Of a stretch of DNA of 64,000 bases, positions 50,747 to 61,540 are shown piece by piece. The notes under the pieces were generated by a model. It saw nothing but the letters and a program-made list of their open reading frames with translations. It had not been told where the DNA came from and did no database searches. The stretch is from Ignavibacteriales bacterium. GTDB lineage: Bacteria; Bacteroidota; Ignavibacteria; T3Sed10-11. Location of the stretch: positions 1 to 64,000 of the forward strand of contig PWTU01000538.1 in the NCBI GenBank assembly GCA_003562775.1, written 5' to 3'. Both the position numbers and the translations under genes were made by a program. Each line of letters starts with the position of its first letter. Position 1 is the first letter of the stretch.

Positions 50747-52687
50747 TTAGTTATTCTTCTGCTTATCCTTATCGTCCACTACTTCGTAGTCGGCATCTTC
50801 GACATCGTCTTTGGTTTCTTTGTCTCCCGGTTCTTGTTGTTGTTGTTGATCGCCGGGTTGATCTTGTTGTCCTTCGCCTTCAGCCGATGCCTGTTGATAC
50901 ATCTTTGTCGATGCTTCGTTCCACTTTTCGTTAAGCTCTTCCATTGCTTTCTTTATTTCATCCACACTACCTGTCTTCTGTACCTCTTCGAGCTTACCTA
51001 CCGCTTTTTCTATGTCCTCTTTGGTGGAGGCATCGAGCTTTCCTTCGAACTCCTTGATTTGTTTTTTAGTCTGATAAACAAGATTGTCCGCCTGGTTCCG
51101 CGTTTCAATTTCTTCACGCCGTTTTTTGTCTTCCTCTGCATGCTGCTCGGCGTCATTCTTCATCTTTTCGATTTCCTCCTGCGACAGGCCGCTTGAGGAG
51201 GTAATACGAATGCTTTGCTCTTTGTTTGTCGCTTTGTCTTTCGCAAAGACATTCAGTATGCCGTTCGCATCTATGTCGAATGTTACTTCTACCTGCGGAA
51301 CACCGCGCGGTGCAGGCGGAATACCGTCAAGATGGAAGCGTCCTAGCGTACGATTGTCTCTTGCCATTTCACGCTCACCCTGCAGGACGTGTATCTCGAC
51401 CGACGTCTGGTTATCCGATGCAGTCGAGAATATTTCGCTCTTGCGGGTCGGTATTGTCGTGTTGGCGGTAATCAACTTGGTCATCACACCGCCGAGCGTT
51501 TCGATGCCGAGCGAAAGCGGCGTTACGTCGAGCAACAGTACATCGCTCACATCACCCGATAACACACCGCCCTGAATTGCCGCACCGATCGCTACCACCT
51601 CATCGGGATTGACGCCTTTATGCGGATCTTTCCCGAATAGTTCTTTTACAACTTCCTGTACTTTCGGTATTCGGGTCGAACCGCCGACGAGAATTACTTC
51701 ATCAATATCGGATGGTTGCAATCCGGCGTCTTTTAATGCTTTCTTGCAAGGTTCAATCGTACGTTCAATCAGGTCTTCAACAAGCTGTTCAAACTTGGAT
51801 CGTGTAATGGTCATTTGCAAGTGTTTCGGACCTTCCTGCGTCGCCGTAATAAAGGGCAGATTCACATCGGTCTGACTTGATGAAGACAGCTCGGTTTTTG
51901 CTTTTTCTGCAGCTTCTTTCAATCGCTGCAGCGCCATGGCGTCTTTTCGCAAATCGACACCTTCTTGCTTTTTAAATTCATCGGCGATGTAATCGACGAG
52001 ACGCTGATCGAAATCATCACCGCCGAGATGTGTGTCGCCGTTTGTAGATTTGACTTCGAACACACCATCGCCCAATTCCAATATGGATATATCAAATGTA
52101 CCGCCGCCGAGGTCGAACACCGCGATCTTTTCATCTTTGCCTTTTTTATCGAGGCCATATGCAAGCGATGCCGCCGTCGGTTCGTTTATGATGCGGCGTA
52201 CATTCAAGCCGGCAATTTCGCCTGCTTCTTTTGTTGCCTGCCGTTGAGCGTCATTAAAATACGCAGGTACGGTAACAACCGCGTCGGTGATCTTTTCACC
52301 GAGATGATCTTCGGCAGTTTGTTTCATCTTCTGCAATACCATAGCACTGATTTCCGGCGGCGAATACACCCGGTCGCCTATCTTAACCCGTGCGGTATTG
52401 TTGTCGCCTTTGACAACTTCGTACGGTACAAGTTCAATTTCGTGCTGTACCTCATTATAAAATCTCCCCATAAATCTTTTAATCGACGAGATTGTATTTT
52501 TTGAATTAGTAACCGCCTGCCGTTTTGCGGCCTGACCGACCAACCGCTCGCCATTTTTGGTAAATGCAACAACCGAGGGTGTCGTTCTGCCGCCTTCGGC
52601 ATTCGTGATCACAACCGGATCGTTTCCCTCCATTACCGATACGACACTATTGGTTGTACCTAAATCTATTCCGATTATTTTACCCAT
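50747..52687 (-). CDS. dnaK: Chaperone protein DnaK
   Basis: [62 protein letters not shown]-terminal Q-rich/acidic tail. Confidence 0.98.
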   Translation of the reverse strand: MGKIIGIDLGTTNSVVSVMEGNDPVVITNAEGGRTTPSVVAFTKNGERLVGQAAKRQAVTNSKNTISSIKRFMGRFYNEVQHEIELVPYEVVKGDNNTARVKIGDRVYSPPEISAMVLQKMKQTAEDHLGEKITDAVVTVPAYFNDAQRQATKEAGEIAGLNVRRIINEPTAASLAYGLDKKGKDEKIAVFDLGGGTFDISILELGDGVFEVKSTNGDTHLGGDDFDQRLVDYIADEFKKQEGVDLRKDAMALQRLKEAAEKAKTELSSSSQTDVNLPFITATQEGPKHLQMTITRSKFEQLVEDLIERTIEPCKKALKDAGLQPSDIDEVILVGGSTRIPKVQEVVKELFGKDPHKGVNPDEVVAIGAAIQGGVLSGDVSDVLLLDVTPLSLGIETLGGVMTKLITANTTIPTRKSEIFSTASDNQTSVEIHVLQGEREMARDNRTLGRFHLDGIPPAPRGVPQVEVTFDIDANGILNVFAKDKATNKEQSIRITSSSGLSQEEIEKMKNDAEQHAEEDKKRREEIETRNQADNLVYQTKKQIKEFEGKLDASTKEDIEKAVGKLEEVQKTGSVDEIKKAMEELNEKWNEASTKMYQQASAEGEGQQDQPGDQQQQQEPGDKETKDDVEDADYEVVDDKDKQKNN

Positions 52688-52755
52688 GTAAAGTCACTCC
52701 TTTCGTTTTTGAAATTCTATATTTATGCGTATTTTTCCAATCGCTTACATAGAGT

Positions 52756-52773
52756 CACAAAGTTCGTGCCAAG
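52756..52773 (-). promoter_or_regulatory. Candidate sigma-54 -24/-12 promoter CTTGGCACGAACTTTGTG upstream of dnaK
   Basis: On the minus strand GG-N10-GT with TTGGCACG; about 70 nt upstream of dnaK ATG; matches the three elements in the 24-30 kb locus. Confidence 0.6.
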
Positions 52774-52985
52774 TATTGCCAAATCCGATAAGTTGTTATT
52801 TTTAAAGAATTTAAAGAAATAAACGAAGCAATTATTCGATTTCATTGTTCAGCCAATATGGCACCAAATCCGCGACTATGTCAGGTGGGTTCTTTAAGTA
52901 TAGACAAAATAGCAGTTTACCCTTTGATTTAGAATCTTTTTGGTTTTATATTGAATATAATTTATGTAACTTACCACAGCAAGCA

Positions 52986-53783
52986 ATGACACCATCACAA
53001 AATATTGTGCAGGGCTTAAAAACCGGGATTTTCGGAAAAAAAATATTTACATTTGAAACAATCGATTCAACAAATACCTGTGCACGTCTGCTTGCTGAAA
53101 GCGGTGTCGAGGAAGGAACTGTTGTCTATGCCGAAGAACAGTCCGCCGGAAGAGGAAGATTAAAACGGAAATGGCATTCTACGAAAGGTGAGAATCTTTT
53201 ATTCTCTGTTATTTTTACTCCGGACTTCAAAGAACGCCGTTATTATCTTATTCCGCTACTAGCTGCGGTCGCTATCATAGAAGGAATAAGAAAATGCGTA
53301 CCGGCCTGCCCGGTAGTGGTAAAATGGCCCAATGATATTCTCCTCGAATCGGGGGAAAAAATCGGCGGCATTCTAACTGAGTTTACCCGAACCTATGATG
53401 GCAAACTGAGAGTTATTGCCGGTATCGGGTTAAATGTGAATCAGACGAGATTTCCTGAAAATCTTAAAACTCGTGCTTCTTCCATACAGTTGTCTGCAGG
53501 CAAGAAAGTAGATCGTTTCTTCATACTGCGTGAAATTCTGTCGGGAATAGAAAAGTATTATAACGTCTTACAAAATCCGGATAAAAGAGATATGGTTGTT
53601 GAACGCTGGCGTTCATATTGTACGATGTTCAATAAACCGGTCAGCGTACAATTAGGCGCCGCCGAGCATACCGGCATATGCAGAGATATAGACGATGATG
53701 GTGCATTGCTTATTGAAAATAAAAACGGTGAAATACTTCGAATAGTAGCCGGGGATGTAACATCGGTTGCATTCAATTCTTAA
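52986..53783 (+). CDS. birA: Biotin--[acetyl-CoA-carboxylase] ligase
   Basis: ETIDSTNTCARLLAESG, EEQSAGRGRLKRKWHSTKGENLLFSV, VVKWPNDILLESGEKIGGIL, AGIGLNVNQ; ATG 52986 preferred to track start. Confidence 0.93.
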   Translation: MTPSQNIVQGLKTGIFGKKIFTFETIDSTNTCARLLAESGVEEGTVVYAEEQSAGRGRLKRKWHSTKGENLLFSVIFTPDFKERRYYLIPLLAAVAIIEGIRKCVPACPVVVKWPNDILLESGEKIGGILTEFTRTYDGKLRVIAGIGLNVNQTRFPENLKTRASSIQLSAGKKVDRFFILREILSGIEKYYNVLQNPDKRDMVVERWRSYCTMFNKPVSVQLGAAEHTGICRDIDDDGALLIENKNGEILRIVAGDVTSVAFNS

Positions 53784-53791
53784 TAATCAGG

Positions 53792-54580
53792 ATGATAAAA
53801 ATGTTTCTTGCAATTGACATTGGTAACACACACACTTCATTTGCGATATATAAAGAGGACAACCTCCTCGGTCACTGGCGGGTAACGAGCATTATCTCCA
53901 GAACCGAGGATGAGATCGCAGTGCAGGTCGGTTTTTTCTGTGAACACATCGGAATAAAATTATCCGAACTCACGGCGGTTGGAATCAGTTCGGTGGTTCC
54001 CAATCTTACCATTGCAGCCCAGCGAATGGCGGAGAAATACGTCGATAGTAACGAATTGATGGTAATAGGTTCACATAGCGACACCGGTATGCCGATACTT
54101 TACGACGATCCCGCGGCGGTCGGTGCCGACAGAATTTGTAATGCAGTCGCCGGTTTTAAAAAATACGGCGGGCCGCTTATCATTATCGACTTCGGTACGG
54201 CCAATACGTTCGATGTGATATCAAAGAAGGGAGAATACCTCGGCGGCATTATTTCTCCCGGATTGGAGACCTCCGCCGCCGATCTACACCGACGTGCTGC
54301 ACGCTTACCAAAGATCGAGCTTGAGTTCCCCGACAAAATTATCGGGACCAACACCGTCGAAAGCATGAAAGCAGGGATAATGTTTAGCGCCGTAGACAGC
54401 ATCAACGGAATAGTGCACCGCATACGTGAGGAACTCAAAGAAAATGCACGGGTAATTGCAACCGGCGGTTATGCATCCATTATTGCAAGCCGGACATCGG
54501 TCATTGAAGATGTTGAACCGACCCTTGTTCTCGATGGCGTGCGGTTAATTTTTAATATATGTAAATCGAAGACCCGGTAG
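53792..54580 (+). CDS. coaX: Type III pantothenate kinase
   Basis: FLAIDIGNTHTSFAIY, GADRICNAVAGFKKYGGPLIIIDFGTANTFDVI, YLGGIISPGLETSAADLHRRAARLPKIEL. Confidence 0.95.
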   Translation: MIKMFLAIDIGNTHTSFAIYKEDNLLGHWRVTSIISRTEDEIAVQVGFFCEHIGIKLSELTAVGISSVVPNLTIAAQRMAEKYVDSNELMVIGSHSDTGMPILYDDPAAVGADRICNAVAGFKKYGGPLIIIDFGTANTFDVISKKGEYLGGIISPGLETSAADLHRRAARLPKIELEFPDKIIGTNTVESMKAGIMFSAVDSINGIVHRIREELKENARVIATGGYASIIASRTSVIEDVEPTLVLDGVRLIFNICKSKTR

Positions 54581-54584
54581 CCGG

Positions 54585-55133
54585 TTACGATCCATATACC
54601 TGTGTATACAACGTAACAACTACCCGTAATCGTACCGGAGAACCGGATGATTGACCTGAAACACCGACGGTCACCGGCGGCAACGGCGATTGTCCGAGCA
54701 ACGACATTAGATAAGCGAATGTTTGGGAATTTACGTTCAGATACTGAGACACAGCTCCACCGAAAATGGATTGCTCGTTTGCAAAAACATTTACCGGTAT
54801 TTCCGATAAGGTAACAAGGTTCTGATTATCCAACCGTATCGACCCGGAGAGTAAGAGATCTTCCGGCGTGCCCGGCAATTTATCGATCTGTAAGGTTATA
54901 TTAAAAACCGTTATTGAGTCAATAGACACATCGATATCATCAAGGAGCCTATCGAGATCCATTTGATCATATTGCTCGGTTTCACTGAATGACGTTCCAT
55001 CCACGTCAATTTCAATTACGGCGCTCACCGGTGAACCGTCAAAAATAAACGGGTTTACGGAGACATCGCATCCTCCCCAAAATATCATGGTAACGGCGAG
55101 TATACCGACTATATAATAACTGAAGCGATTCAT
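54585..55133 (-). CDS. Hypothetical lipoprotein
   Basis: MNRFSYYIVGILAVTMIFWGGCD lipobox; gaagga RBS precedes ATG at 55133 (track start 55148 is a TTG). Confidence 0.65.
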   Translation of the reverse strand: MNRFSYYIVGILAVTMIFWGGCDVSVNPFIFDGSPVSAVIEIDVDGTSFSETEQYDQMDLDRLLDDIDVSIDSITVFNITLQIDKLPGTPEDLLLSGSIRLDNQNLVTLSEIPVNVFANEQSIFGGAVSQYLNVNSQTFAYLMSLLGQSPLPPVTVGVSGQSSGSPVRLRVVVTLYTQVYGS

Positions 55134-55159
55134 TGTGTATTCCTTCAAATTCTAAATGA

Positions 55160-56065
55160 TTAGATTCCCAGACCGATGCCTGCGCTTAATACGGTAACCT
55201 TACCCACACTTATATCGGCGTGGAGAAAAATCGTACCAAGTGAGAAAGCTGCCCCTGCTGTCGTTCGGAACTTATTTTCAGTTTTAAAGTTGAGAGATAC
55301 ATTACGATCTCCCGACGTTAATGGCCCGGTGTATGTATACGATAAAGTCACGTCAGTTGATTCATACTGTAAACCGCCGTAAAGGGTTAACACAAGAAAC
55401 GTCTTGCTTGCCTGCACTGAAACGGCAGTCGCTTTTGTATCAAGATATTCGCCGACGGATAATGTTTGATAAAAAACACCTGCAGCGATATCGATAGGAA
55501 TTAGTGGAAGATACTGGCTGACACTATGTCGAATACCGATACCAAATAGTTTTACTTCGGGGAAATCGTCCACGGATGGTATCGGGAGATATCGAATTGT
55601 TGCCTGTGTCCCGAAAAAATCGCCTATCGTTACCTGCGGTACGGCAAATGGTATAATACGGGTATCGATCTGGCCGTTTTGAAATCTATATTTCGCACCT
55701 GCCGGGTGAGAAACAACTGAACCGTCGCCGCCGAAAATGGTAGCAGTCTCCACCGGCTCTTGCGTAAACGGTTCGGGGGGAGTTGCCAGATATGTCTTCT
55801 CGTCGTCACCGATAAGCGTCCCCATACCGACTATCTGCAATCTGAACGTAAGCCCCGCTTTTCTTATACGTGCGGAGCCGGGAAACCCGGAATTGATATT
55901 GGCGCCAAAACCGTCGAGCAACGGTTGGATATATCCTTGTACGTTATCCGAAGAAAGTTGTTCAATGGCGTCATCGATCGGGTTTTGACTTTTCGACGGT
56001 ATTGCCAGAGCAACAAATAAAACAATGAGAATACTGCCTCGAACAACTCCATTACATATTTGCAT
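55160..56065 (-). CDS. DUF6588-like outer-membrane protein
   Basis: Signal peptide MQICNGVVRGSILIVLFVALAIPSKSQ; conserved-looking FPGSARIRKAGLTFRLQIVGMGTLIGDDEKTY, RYLPIPSVDDFPEVKLFGIGIRHSVSQYLPLIPIDIAAGVFYQ. Confidence 0.65.
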   Translation of the reverse strand: MQICNGVVRGSILIVLFVALAIPSKSQNPIDDAIEQLSSDNVQGYIQPLLDGFGANINSGFPGSARIRKAGLTFRLQIVGMGTLIGDDEKTYLATPPEPFTQEPVETATIFGGDGSVVSHPAGAKYRFQNGQIDTRIIPFAVPQVTIGDFFGTQATIRYLPIPSVDDFPEVKLFGIGIRHSVSQYLPLIPIDIAAGVFYQTLSVGEYLDTKATAVSVQASKTFLVLTLYGGLQYESTDVTLSYTYTGPLTSGDRNVSLNFKTENKFRTTAGAAFSLGTIFLHADISVGKVTVLSAGIGLGI

Positions 56066-56080
56066 AGTTACTCCTGTCTG

Positions 56081-56099
56081 TATATACCATAGGTATATA
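56081..56099. promoter_or_regulatory. 8+3+8 inverted repeat TATATACC-ATA-GGTATATA
   Basis: Direct reading, just upstream of ATG 56065 (minus strand). Confidence 0.35.
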
Positions 56100-56192
56100 T
56101 TTAAATTAACATAAATAAACATTCATTTGCAAGTCAAACAAAAGTCCGGGATGTTAAGATTTTTGTTGTTCCGAATTGCCGGGCATCTTTAA

Positions 56193-57683
56193 TTAAAATC
56201 CAAACATTTTCACCGATGATTGGGCGAAGTCAACGAGATGTGGGAAATAGATGCCGAATAATATCGTTGGAATTAACAGTGCGAATACCAGTATCTTTGA
56301 GCTCACGCTAAACTCAATGGGTGACGTATCGCCCGGTGGTTCCACAAGAAACATATTTCTAAAAATGCGTACATAATAGAAAAGCGAAATGACCGTATTG
56401 ATCGCTGCAATCAGAACAAGCCCGTACCATCCAGCGCTTATCACGGCAGCGAACAGATAAAATTTCGCGATAAAACCGGCTGTTGGCGGGATTCCGGTAA
56501 GCGAAATGAGGAACACTGCCATTGCAACGCAAACCAGCGGCGCACGATAACCGAGACCCTTATAATCTTCGATATCTTCGGTATCGAGTTTATTCGAAAT
56601 TAGCATTGCGATATAAAATGCACCGAAGTTCATAAAAAGATACATAACAAAATACAACATCATCGATGCTATTCCCTGGTCTGTCAGTACGACCAATCCC
56701 ATAAGAATATAACCGGCATGCGCAATGCTCGAGTAGGCAAGCAAACGTTTGATATTATTCTGCCAGATTGCAACAAGATTACCGAGCGTCATCGTCAGCA
56801 CTGCCATCACGGCAAGAATAATATTCCACTGAAACCCGGCGATGATATCCCAGACGCCGGTCGTGGTGAGCAATTCGGTATCGATAAACGACACTTTAAA
56901 GAATCGTATCATCATCGCAAATCCTGCCGCTTTGGATGCAACGGCAAGGAAAGCGGTAATTGTTATCGGTGCACCCTCGTAGACGTCGGGCGACCAAAAA
57001 TGAAACGGCGCAACGGTCACTTTATAACCAAACCCTGCAATAATCAAAATACCAGCAGTAAGCAGCGCAAGCGGGCTGAAATTCCCCGCCTGCAATGCCG
57101 CATTGACGCCGTAGATATCGGTTGCACCTGTAATCCCATAGAGAATAGAAACGCCGTAAATTAACATGCCGGACGATATTGCGCCATATAATACGTACTT
57201 CAAAGATGCCTCGGCAGAATCCCGGGCGCGCTTTGTATAACCTGCAAGAATGTACGAGGCAACGCTGGTCAATTCCAGTGCAAGATACATCAACAATAAA
57301 TTGGTAGCGCCTGCCATAATGAACATACCGAGCATCATCGCCGTAATGAGCATGTAATATTCACCGATCCGCTTTTTGTTTGCATCGAGTTCACGGCACT
57401 TTATGGAGAAGAAAACTATAAAGAAACCGCTGAGGAGCAATACCACTTTAAAGAATATCGCGAACGGATCGACCGCCACCATATCGCTGAAGATGGATTC
57501 ATTGATTCCCATCTGGCGAAAGACGAATATTGATGTTACAACAAGCCCCGCGATCACGACATACGCGACGTTATGATTCCGTTCCTTGAGAATTAAATCG
57601 GCAATGATCGCAACGCAGAGCGTCACGGTGAGTGCGATCTCGGGCAGGAATAATTTTATACTTTCAAGAATATGTTCTGCCAT
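56193..57683 (-). CDS. nuoN: NADH-quinone oxidoreductase subunit N
   Basis: LLMYLALELTSVASYILAGYTKR, KVTVAPFHFWSPDVYEGAP, RLLAYSSIAHAGYILMG, LTGIPPTAGFIAKFYLF. Confidence 0.95.
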   Translation of the reverse strand: MAEHILESIKLFLPEIALTVTLCVAIIADLILKERNHNVAYVVIAGLVVTSIFVFRQMGINESIFSDMVAVDPFAIFFKVVLLLSGFFIVFFSIKCRELDANKKRIGEYYMLITAMMLGMFIMAGATNLLLMYLALELTSVASYILAGYTKRARDSAEASLKYVLYGAISSGMLIYGVSILYGITGATDIYGVNAALQAGNFSPLALLTAGILIIAGFGYKVTVAPFHFWSPDVYEGAPITITAFLAVASKAAGFAMMIRFFKVSFIDTELLTTTGVWDIIAGFQWNIILAVMAVLTMTLGNLVAIWQNNIKRLLAYSSIAHAGYILMGLVVLTDQGIASMMLYFVMYLFMNFGAFYIAMLISNKLDTEDIEDYKGLGYRAPLVCVAMAVFLISLTGIPPTAGFIAKFYLFAAVISAGWYGLVLIAAINTVISLFYYVRIFRNMFLVEPPGDTSPIEFSVSSKILVFALLIPTILFGIYFPHLVDFAQSSVKMFGF

Positions 57684-57702
57684 AATCTTCGTTAGTCAAA
57701 TG

Positions 57703-59304
57703 TCATGGAATAATTGCAAACTCACCGCCGGCACGCACAACTTCAACCAGATAACTGAGTGATGCATTCATTAATTCAATAGCCGGCGCCGGATACACAC
57801 CGAGGAATATCACGATAAGGGCAAGCGGTACGAGTGCGATCATTTCCCGTGCGTTGAGATCCGGCAGATCCGTGTACTGCTCAGGCAGTTGTCCGAGAAA
57901 TACCCGCTGCAGCGTCCACAACATATATGCAGCGGTCAGCACAATACCGGATACCGAAATAATAGCCAGTGTTCGAAACGTATCGAATGCACCGAGGAAT
58001 GAGAACAACTCGCTGACGAAACCGCTCAATCCCGGTAATCCAAGCGCCGCGAAAAATGCGACCATAACCACACCGGTATATTTCGGCATCTGATTGGCGA
58101 GACCACCGAAATCATTCAACCCGCGCTTGTGTGTCCGGTCGTAGACGACACCCACAATCAAAAAGAGCATCGCGGTAATGGTGCCGTGATTAAACATCTG
58201 CAATACGGCGCCGACCATTCCCTGTGTATTCAGCGCCGCCATACCGAGCACGACAATACCCATATGCGAGACCGATGAATAAGCAATAAGTTTTTTAAAG
58301 TCCGTTTGTGCCATCGCACACAACGCACCGTAAATAATACTGATCACTCCGAGGATTGCCATCGGATACATATAATGAATCGTAGCATCGGGGAAGATCG
58401 GATAACTGATACGGAGTAAACCGTACGTACCCATCTTAAGCAATACACCGGCAAGAATAACGCTGATCGGCGTTGGTGCTTCGACGTGTGCATCGGGCAA
58501 CCAGGTGTGGAACGGGAATAACGGTATTTTTATTGCAAAACCTATAAAAAGAAGAATCCAGGCAGCATAACTCCATGTAGTGTCGACTCCGTATAATACC
58601 GACCCGGGTTCAAAATTTGCGGGATCCATCATCATCAGGAGATTAAACGTATGTACTTTGTCACCCGTCGCAGGATCGATATAGGTAACACTGAAATAAA
58701 GCGCCAGCATTACAATAAGCATCAGTACGCTGCCGACAAAGGTATAGATAAAAAACTTGATCGCTGCGTACTCACGCCGTTCACCGCCCCATATACCGAT
58801 AAGAAAATACATCGGCAACAACATCACTTCCCAGAACACAAAGAAAAGAAAGAAATCAAGAGCTACGAAAACACCCATCATTCCGGTCGCCAACAGGAGA
58901 TAGAGTGCGAAATATCCTTTCTCGAGACGCTCGATGTTCCACGATGAAATCGCTCCGATAAAACAAATAAGCGCGGTGAGGATAACCATCAACACACTTA
59001 ACCCGTCGATACCGAGAAAGTAATTTATCTCGATTCTGCCTACCCACGGGACGGCTTCGACCGTTATCCACCGGTACATCTCCACGAATTGAAAACTTTC
59101 CGGGTCATTAATGCCGAGCCAGCTCCGGTCGAACTTAGCAAATATGATCAAGGAAAGCAGCAACTGTAAGCCGGTTGCAACTACCGTTGTTACCCGGATC
59201 GCAAGCCCGCTCCCTTTCGGGAGAAGCAAGACGACTAACATTCCCAGTACGGGAAGGAATACAACCCAGGTTAAAATTCCGATGCCAAATATTGATAATT
59301 CCAT
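57703..59304 (-). CDS. nuoM: NADH-quinone oxidoreductase subunit M
   Basis: FFLFFVFWEVMLLPMYFLIGIWGG, KIPLFPFHTWLPDAHVEAPTPISVILAGVLLKMGTYG, KKLIAYSSVSHMG. Confidence 0.96.
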   Translation of the reverse strand: MELSIFGIGILTWVVFLPVLGMLVVLLLPKGSGLAIRVTTVVATGLQLLLSLIIFAKFDRSWLGINDPESFQFVEMYRWITVEAVPWVGRIEINYFLGIDGLSVLMVILTALICFIGAISSWNIERLEKGYFALYLLLATGMMGVFVALDFFLFFVFWEVMLLPMYFLIGIWGGERREYAAIKFFIYTFVGSVLMLIVMLALYFSVTYIDPATGDKVHTFNLLMMMDPANFEPGSVLYGVDTTWSYAAWILLFIGFAIKIPLFPFHTWLPDAHVEAPTPISVILAGVLLKMGTYGLLRISYPIFPDATIHYMYPMAILGVISIIYGALCAMAQTDFKKLIAYSSVSHMGIVVLGMAALNTQGMVGAVLQMFNHGTITAMLFLIVGVVYDRTHKRGLNDFGGLANQMPKYTGVVMVAFFAALGLPGLSGFVSELFSFLGAFDTFRTLAIISVSGIVLTAAYMLWTLQRVFLGQLPEQYTDLPDLNAREMIALVPLALIVIFLGVYPAPAIELMNASLSYLVEVVRAGGEFAIIP

Positions 59305-59346
59305 TAACGATTCATCCTCCGAAATGATGAAGCTTTGAATTCAAAC

Positions 59347-61419
59347 TTAAAATGTCCTGAATATAAAAAAGAATACTATAACACTGAATATCACAAACAT
59401 AATGTACGTCTGCACCTTACCCGTCTGAAATTTTCGCAGTATCAGTCCCGAAAATCCGGTGAAATAAGCGGAGAAGTTAACCAGTCCGTCGATAACAACA
59501 TTATCGAACCGACCGGTAAATTTCGACCACCAGCGCGTAATCGTTGCCGATCCGTTCACGATACCGTCGATAATAAAATTATCAAACCATGCCGACAGGT
59601 TTGATAATCCCATCGTCCCGTTCACAACCGATTTATCATACATTTCATCAAAATTCCATTTATTATACGATAATGAATAGAGCGGCCCGGCTGCCTTCGC
59701 AAGATTATCGGCATTCAGTTTTCTGAATTGATAGACAACAAACGCGAAAAGAATACCAAGACCGGCAATCACTATCGAAAGTATCATTGCAAGCGTATGC
59801 GCATGGTGTACCGCTTCCTTAAATACATCGGCGGCCACCGGCTGTACAACCGCAGGCACGACACTCCTCGGTCGTTCGATTGCAAAATAAAACCAGCCGG
59901 AAGTTGCACCGAATGGATTAAAGCTATAGAAAATCCAGGTCGAAAATGCAGCAAACACAATCAACGGAATGGTCATCACAGCAGGAGATTCATGGATATC
60001 GTCTAAACGCGACGGATCTGCATGATTCCCATGAAATGTAAGTATGAAGAGCCGGAACATATAAAACGCCGTCATACCCGCTACAATGAACGCAAGGAAC
60101 GGAATTAAATAATGCCCGTTAACGCTTGCAAATCCGAGCGTACCTGCAAGTATCTCATCCTTGCTGAGAAATCCCGACGTAAGCGGAACACCGGAGATTG
60201 CCAATGTAAATATAAGGAAGGTTAGATAGGTAACCGGCATTTTATTTTTCAATCCTCCCATATTTCGTATATCCTGAGGATCGGTCCGGTGATCATGTTT
60301 CTTATGCAGCGCTTCGTGCATCGCATGAATAACCGATCCGGAACCGAGGAACAAGCCGGCTTTAAACGATGCGTGTGTCACCAGATGAAAAAATCCGGCG
60401 GTATATGCACCGGTTCCCAACGCCATGACCATATAGCCGAGCTGGCTGATCGTCGAGTAAGCGAGTACTTTTTTGATATCGAATTGTGTGATTGCAATAG
60501 TCGCGGCGATGAATGCCGTAATCGCGCCGATATACGTAATCACCATAAGGGCGTCGCCGGTCATAATTGCAAAGGTTCGTGCGATCAGATAAACACCGGC
60601 GGCAACCATTGTTGCGGCGTGAATCAATGCGCTGACGGGGGTCGGACCTTCCATCGCATCGGGCAACCAGGTGTGCAGGGGAAATTGCGCCGATTTACCG
60701 ATCGCCCCGCAGAAGATTAAAATGCCTGCGGCAGTCAGCCATGCTTCACTGCCGAACGGTATCATACCTATAGCAATCGAGTCGAATATCTTTTCAAACG
60801 TAAACGTTGAAAAGGTAACGAACAATATCATAATTCCGATGAACATACCCGCGTCGCCGATGCGATTGACGATAAATGCTTTCTTGGCGGCATCGGAGGC
60901 AGACTTCTTTTCATACCAATGACCGATCAATAAATATGAACTGAGCCCGACCAGTTCCCAGAAAATGTACATCATCAGAAAATTGTGCGTTATCACGATT
61001 CCTAACATTGAAAAAGAAAACAAACCGAGATACGCAAAATACCGCGAGTACCGGACGTCTCCTTTCATATATCCGATAGAGAAAAGATGTACAAGAAAAC
61101 TTACCAGGGTAACAACAACCAGCATGACCACAGAAAGATTATCGAGCATAATGCCCAGTTCAACGGATATGGGTCCGATAAACGGAACATCTCCGAAATC
61201 TATCCAGGTAAACTGACTAATGAATGTCTCGGCAGGATATGAAATTAACTTAACGAAAAGAATGATGAACGAGAGCAGCAATGTTATGCCGAGGATACCC
61301 GTGCCGAGCCAGTCGCCATGGCGTGGCAGCCGTTTACCGAAGAAGAGCAATACTACAAAACCGAGCAACGGCAGAAATAATATATATAACGCGAACTGAA
61401 TGAGTGTATCGGATGCCAT
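59347..61419 (-). CDS. nuoL: NADH-quinone oxidoreductase subunit L
   Basis: FLMMYIFWELVGLSSYLLIGHWYEK, KSAQFPLHTWLPDAMEGPTPVSALIHAATMVAAGVYL, KKVLAYSTISQLGYM. Confidence 0.96.
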   Translation of the reverse strand: MASDTLIQFALYILFLPLLGFVVLLFFGKRLPRHGDWLGTGILGITLLLSFIILFVKLISYPAETFISQFTWIDFGDVPFIGPISVELGIMLDNLSVVMLVVVTLVSFLVHLFSIGYMKGDVRYSRYFAYLGLFSFSMLGIVITHNFLMMYIFWELVGLSSYLLIGHWYEKKSASDAAKKAFIVNRIGDAGMFIGIMILFVTFSTFTFEKIFDSIAIGMIPFGSEAWLTAAGILIFCGAIGKSAQFPLHTWLPDAMEGPTPVSALIHAATMVAAGVYLIARTFAIMTGDALMVITYIGAITAFIAATIAITQFDIKKVLAYSTISQLGYMVMALGTGAYTAGFFHLVTHASFKAGLFLGSGSVIHAMHEALHKKHDHRTDPQDIRNMGGLKNKMPVTYLTFLIFTLAISGVPLTSGFLSKDEILAGTLGFASVNGHYLIPFLAFIVAGMTAFYMFRLFILTFHGNHADPSRLDDIHESPAVMTIPLIVFAAFSTWIFYSFNPFGATSGWFYFAIERPRSVVPAVVQPVAADVFKEAVHHAHTLAMILSIVIAGLGILFAFVVYQFRKLNADNLAKAAGPLYSLSYNKWNFDEMYDKSVVNGTMGLSNLSAWFDNFIIDGIVNGSATITRWWSKFTGRFDNVVIDGLVNFSAYFTGFSGLILRKFQTGKVQTYIMFVIFSVIVFFFIFRTF

Positions 61420-61460
61420 TGTGTGTAGTTCTATATATGAATAATAATTAGTATTTTTTT

Positions 61461-61526
61461 TTGTTAATTGTTATTGGCTCATAGTCAACCGAGCGTTGGG
61501 ATGAAGGACCATTAACAATTAACCAA
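61461..61526. repeat. Imperfect inverted repeat between nuoK and nuoL
   Basis: ttgttaattgttattgg (61461-61477) versus ccattaacaattaaccaa (61509-61526). Confidence 0.4.
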
Positions 61527-61540
61527 TAACGGTGACCAAT

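Noticed and set aside
51965-52504. 179-aa ORF antisense to dnaK
   Set aside because: Shadow ORF of DnaK; no export, fold or RBS support.
50535-52850. CIRCE element (TTAGCACTC-N9-GAGTGCTAA) at dnaK or clpB
   Set aside because: Looked for upstream of both genes; not present in the sequence read.
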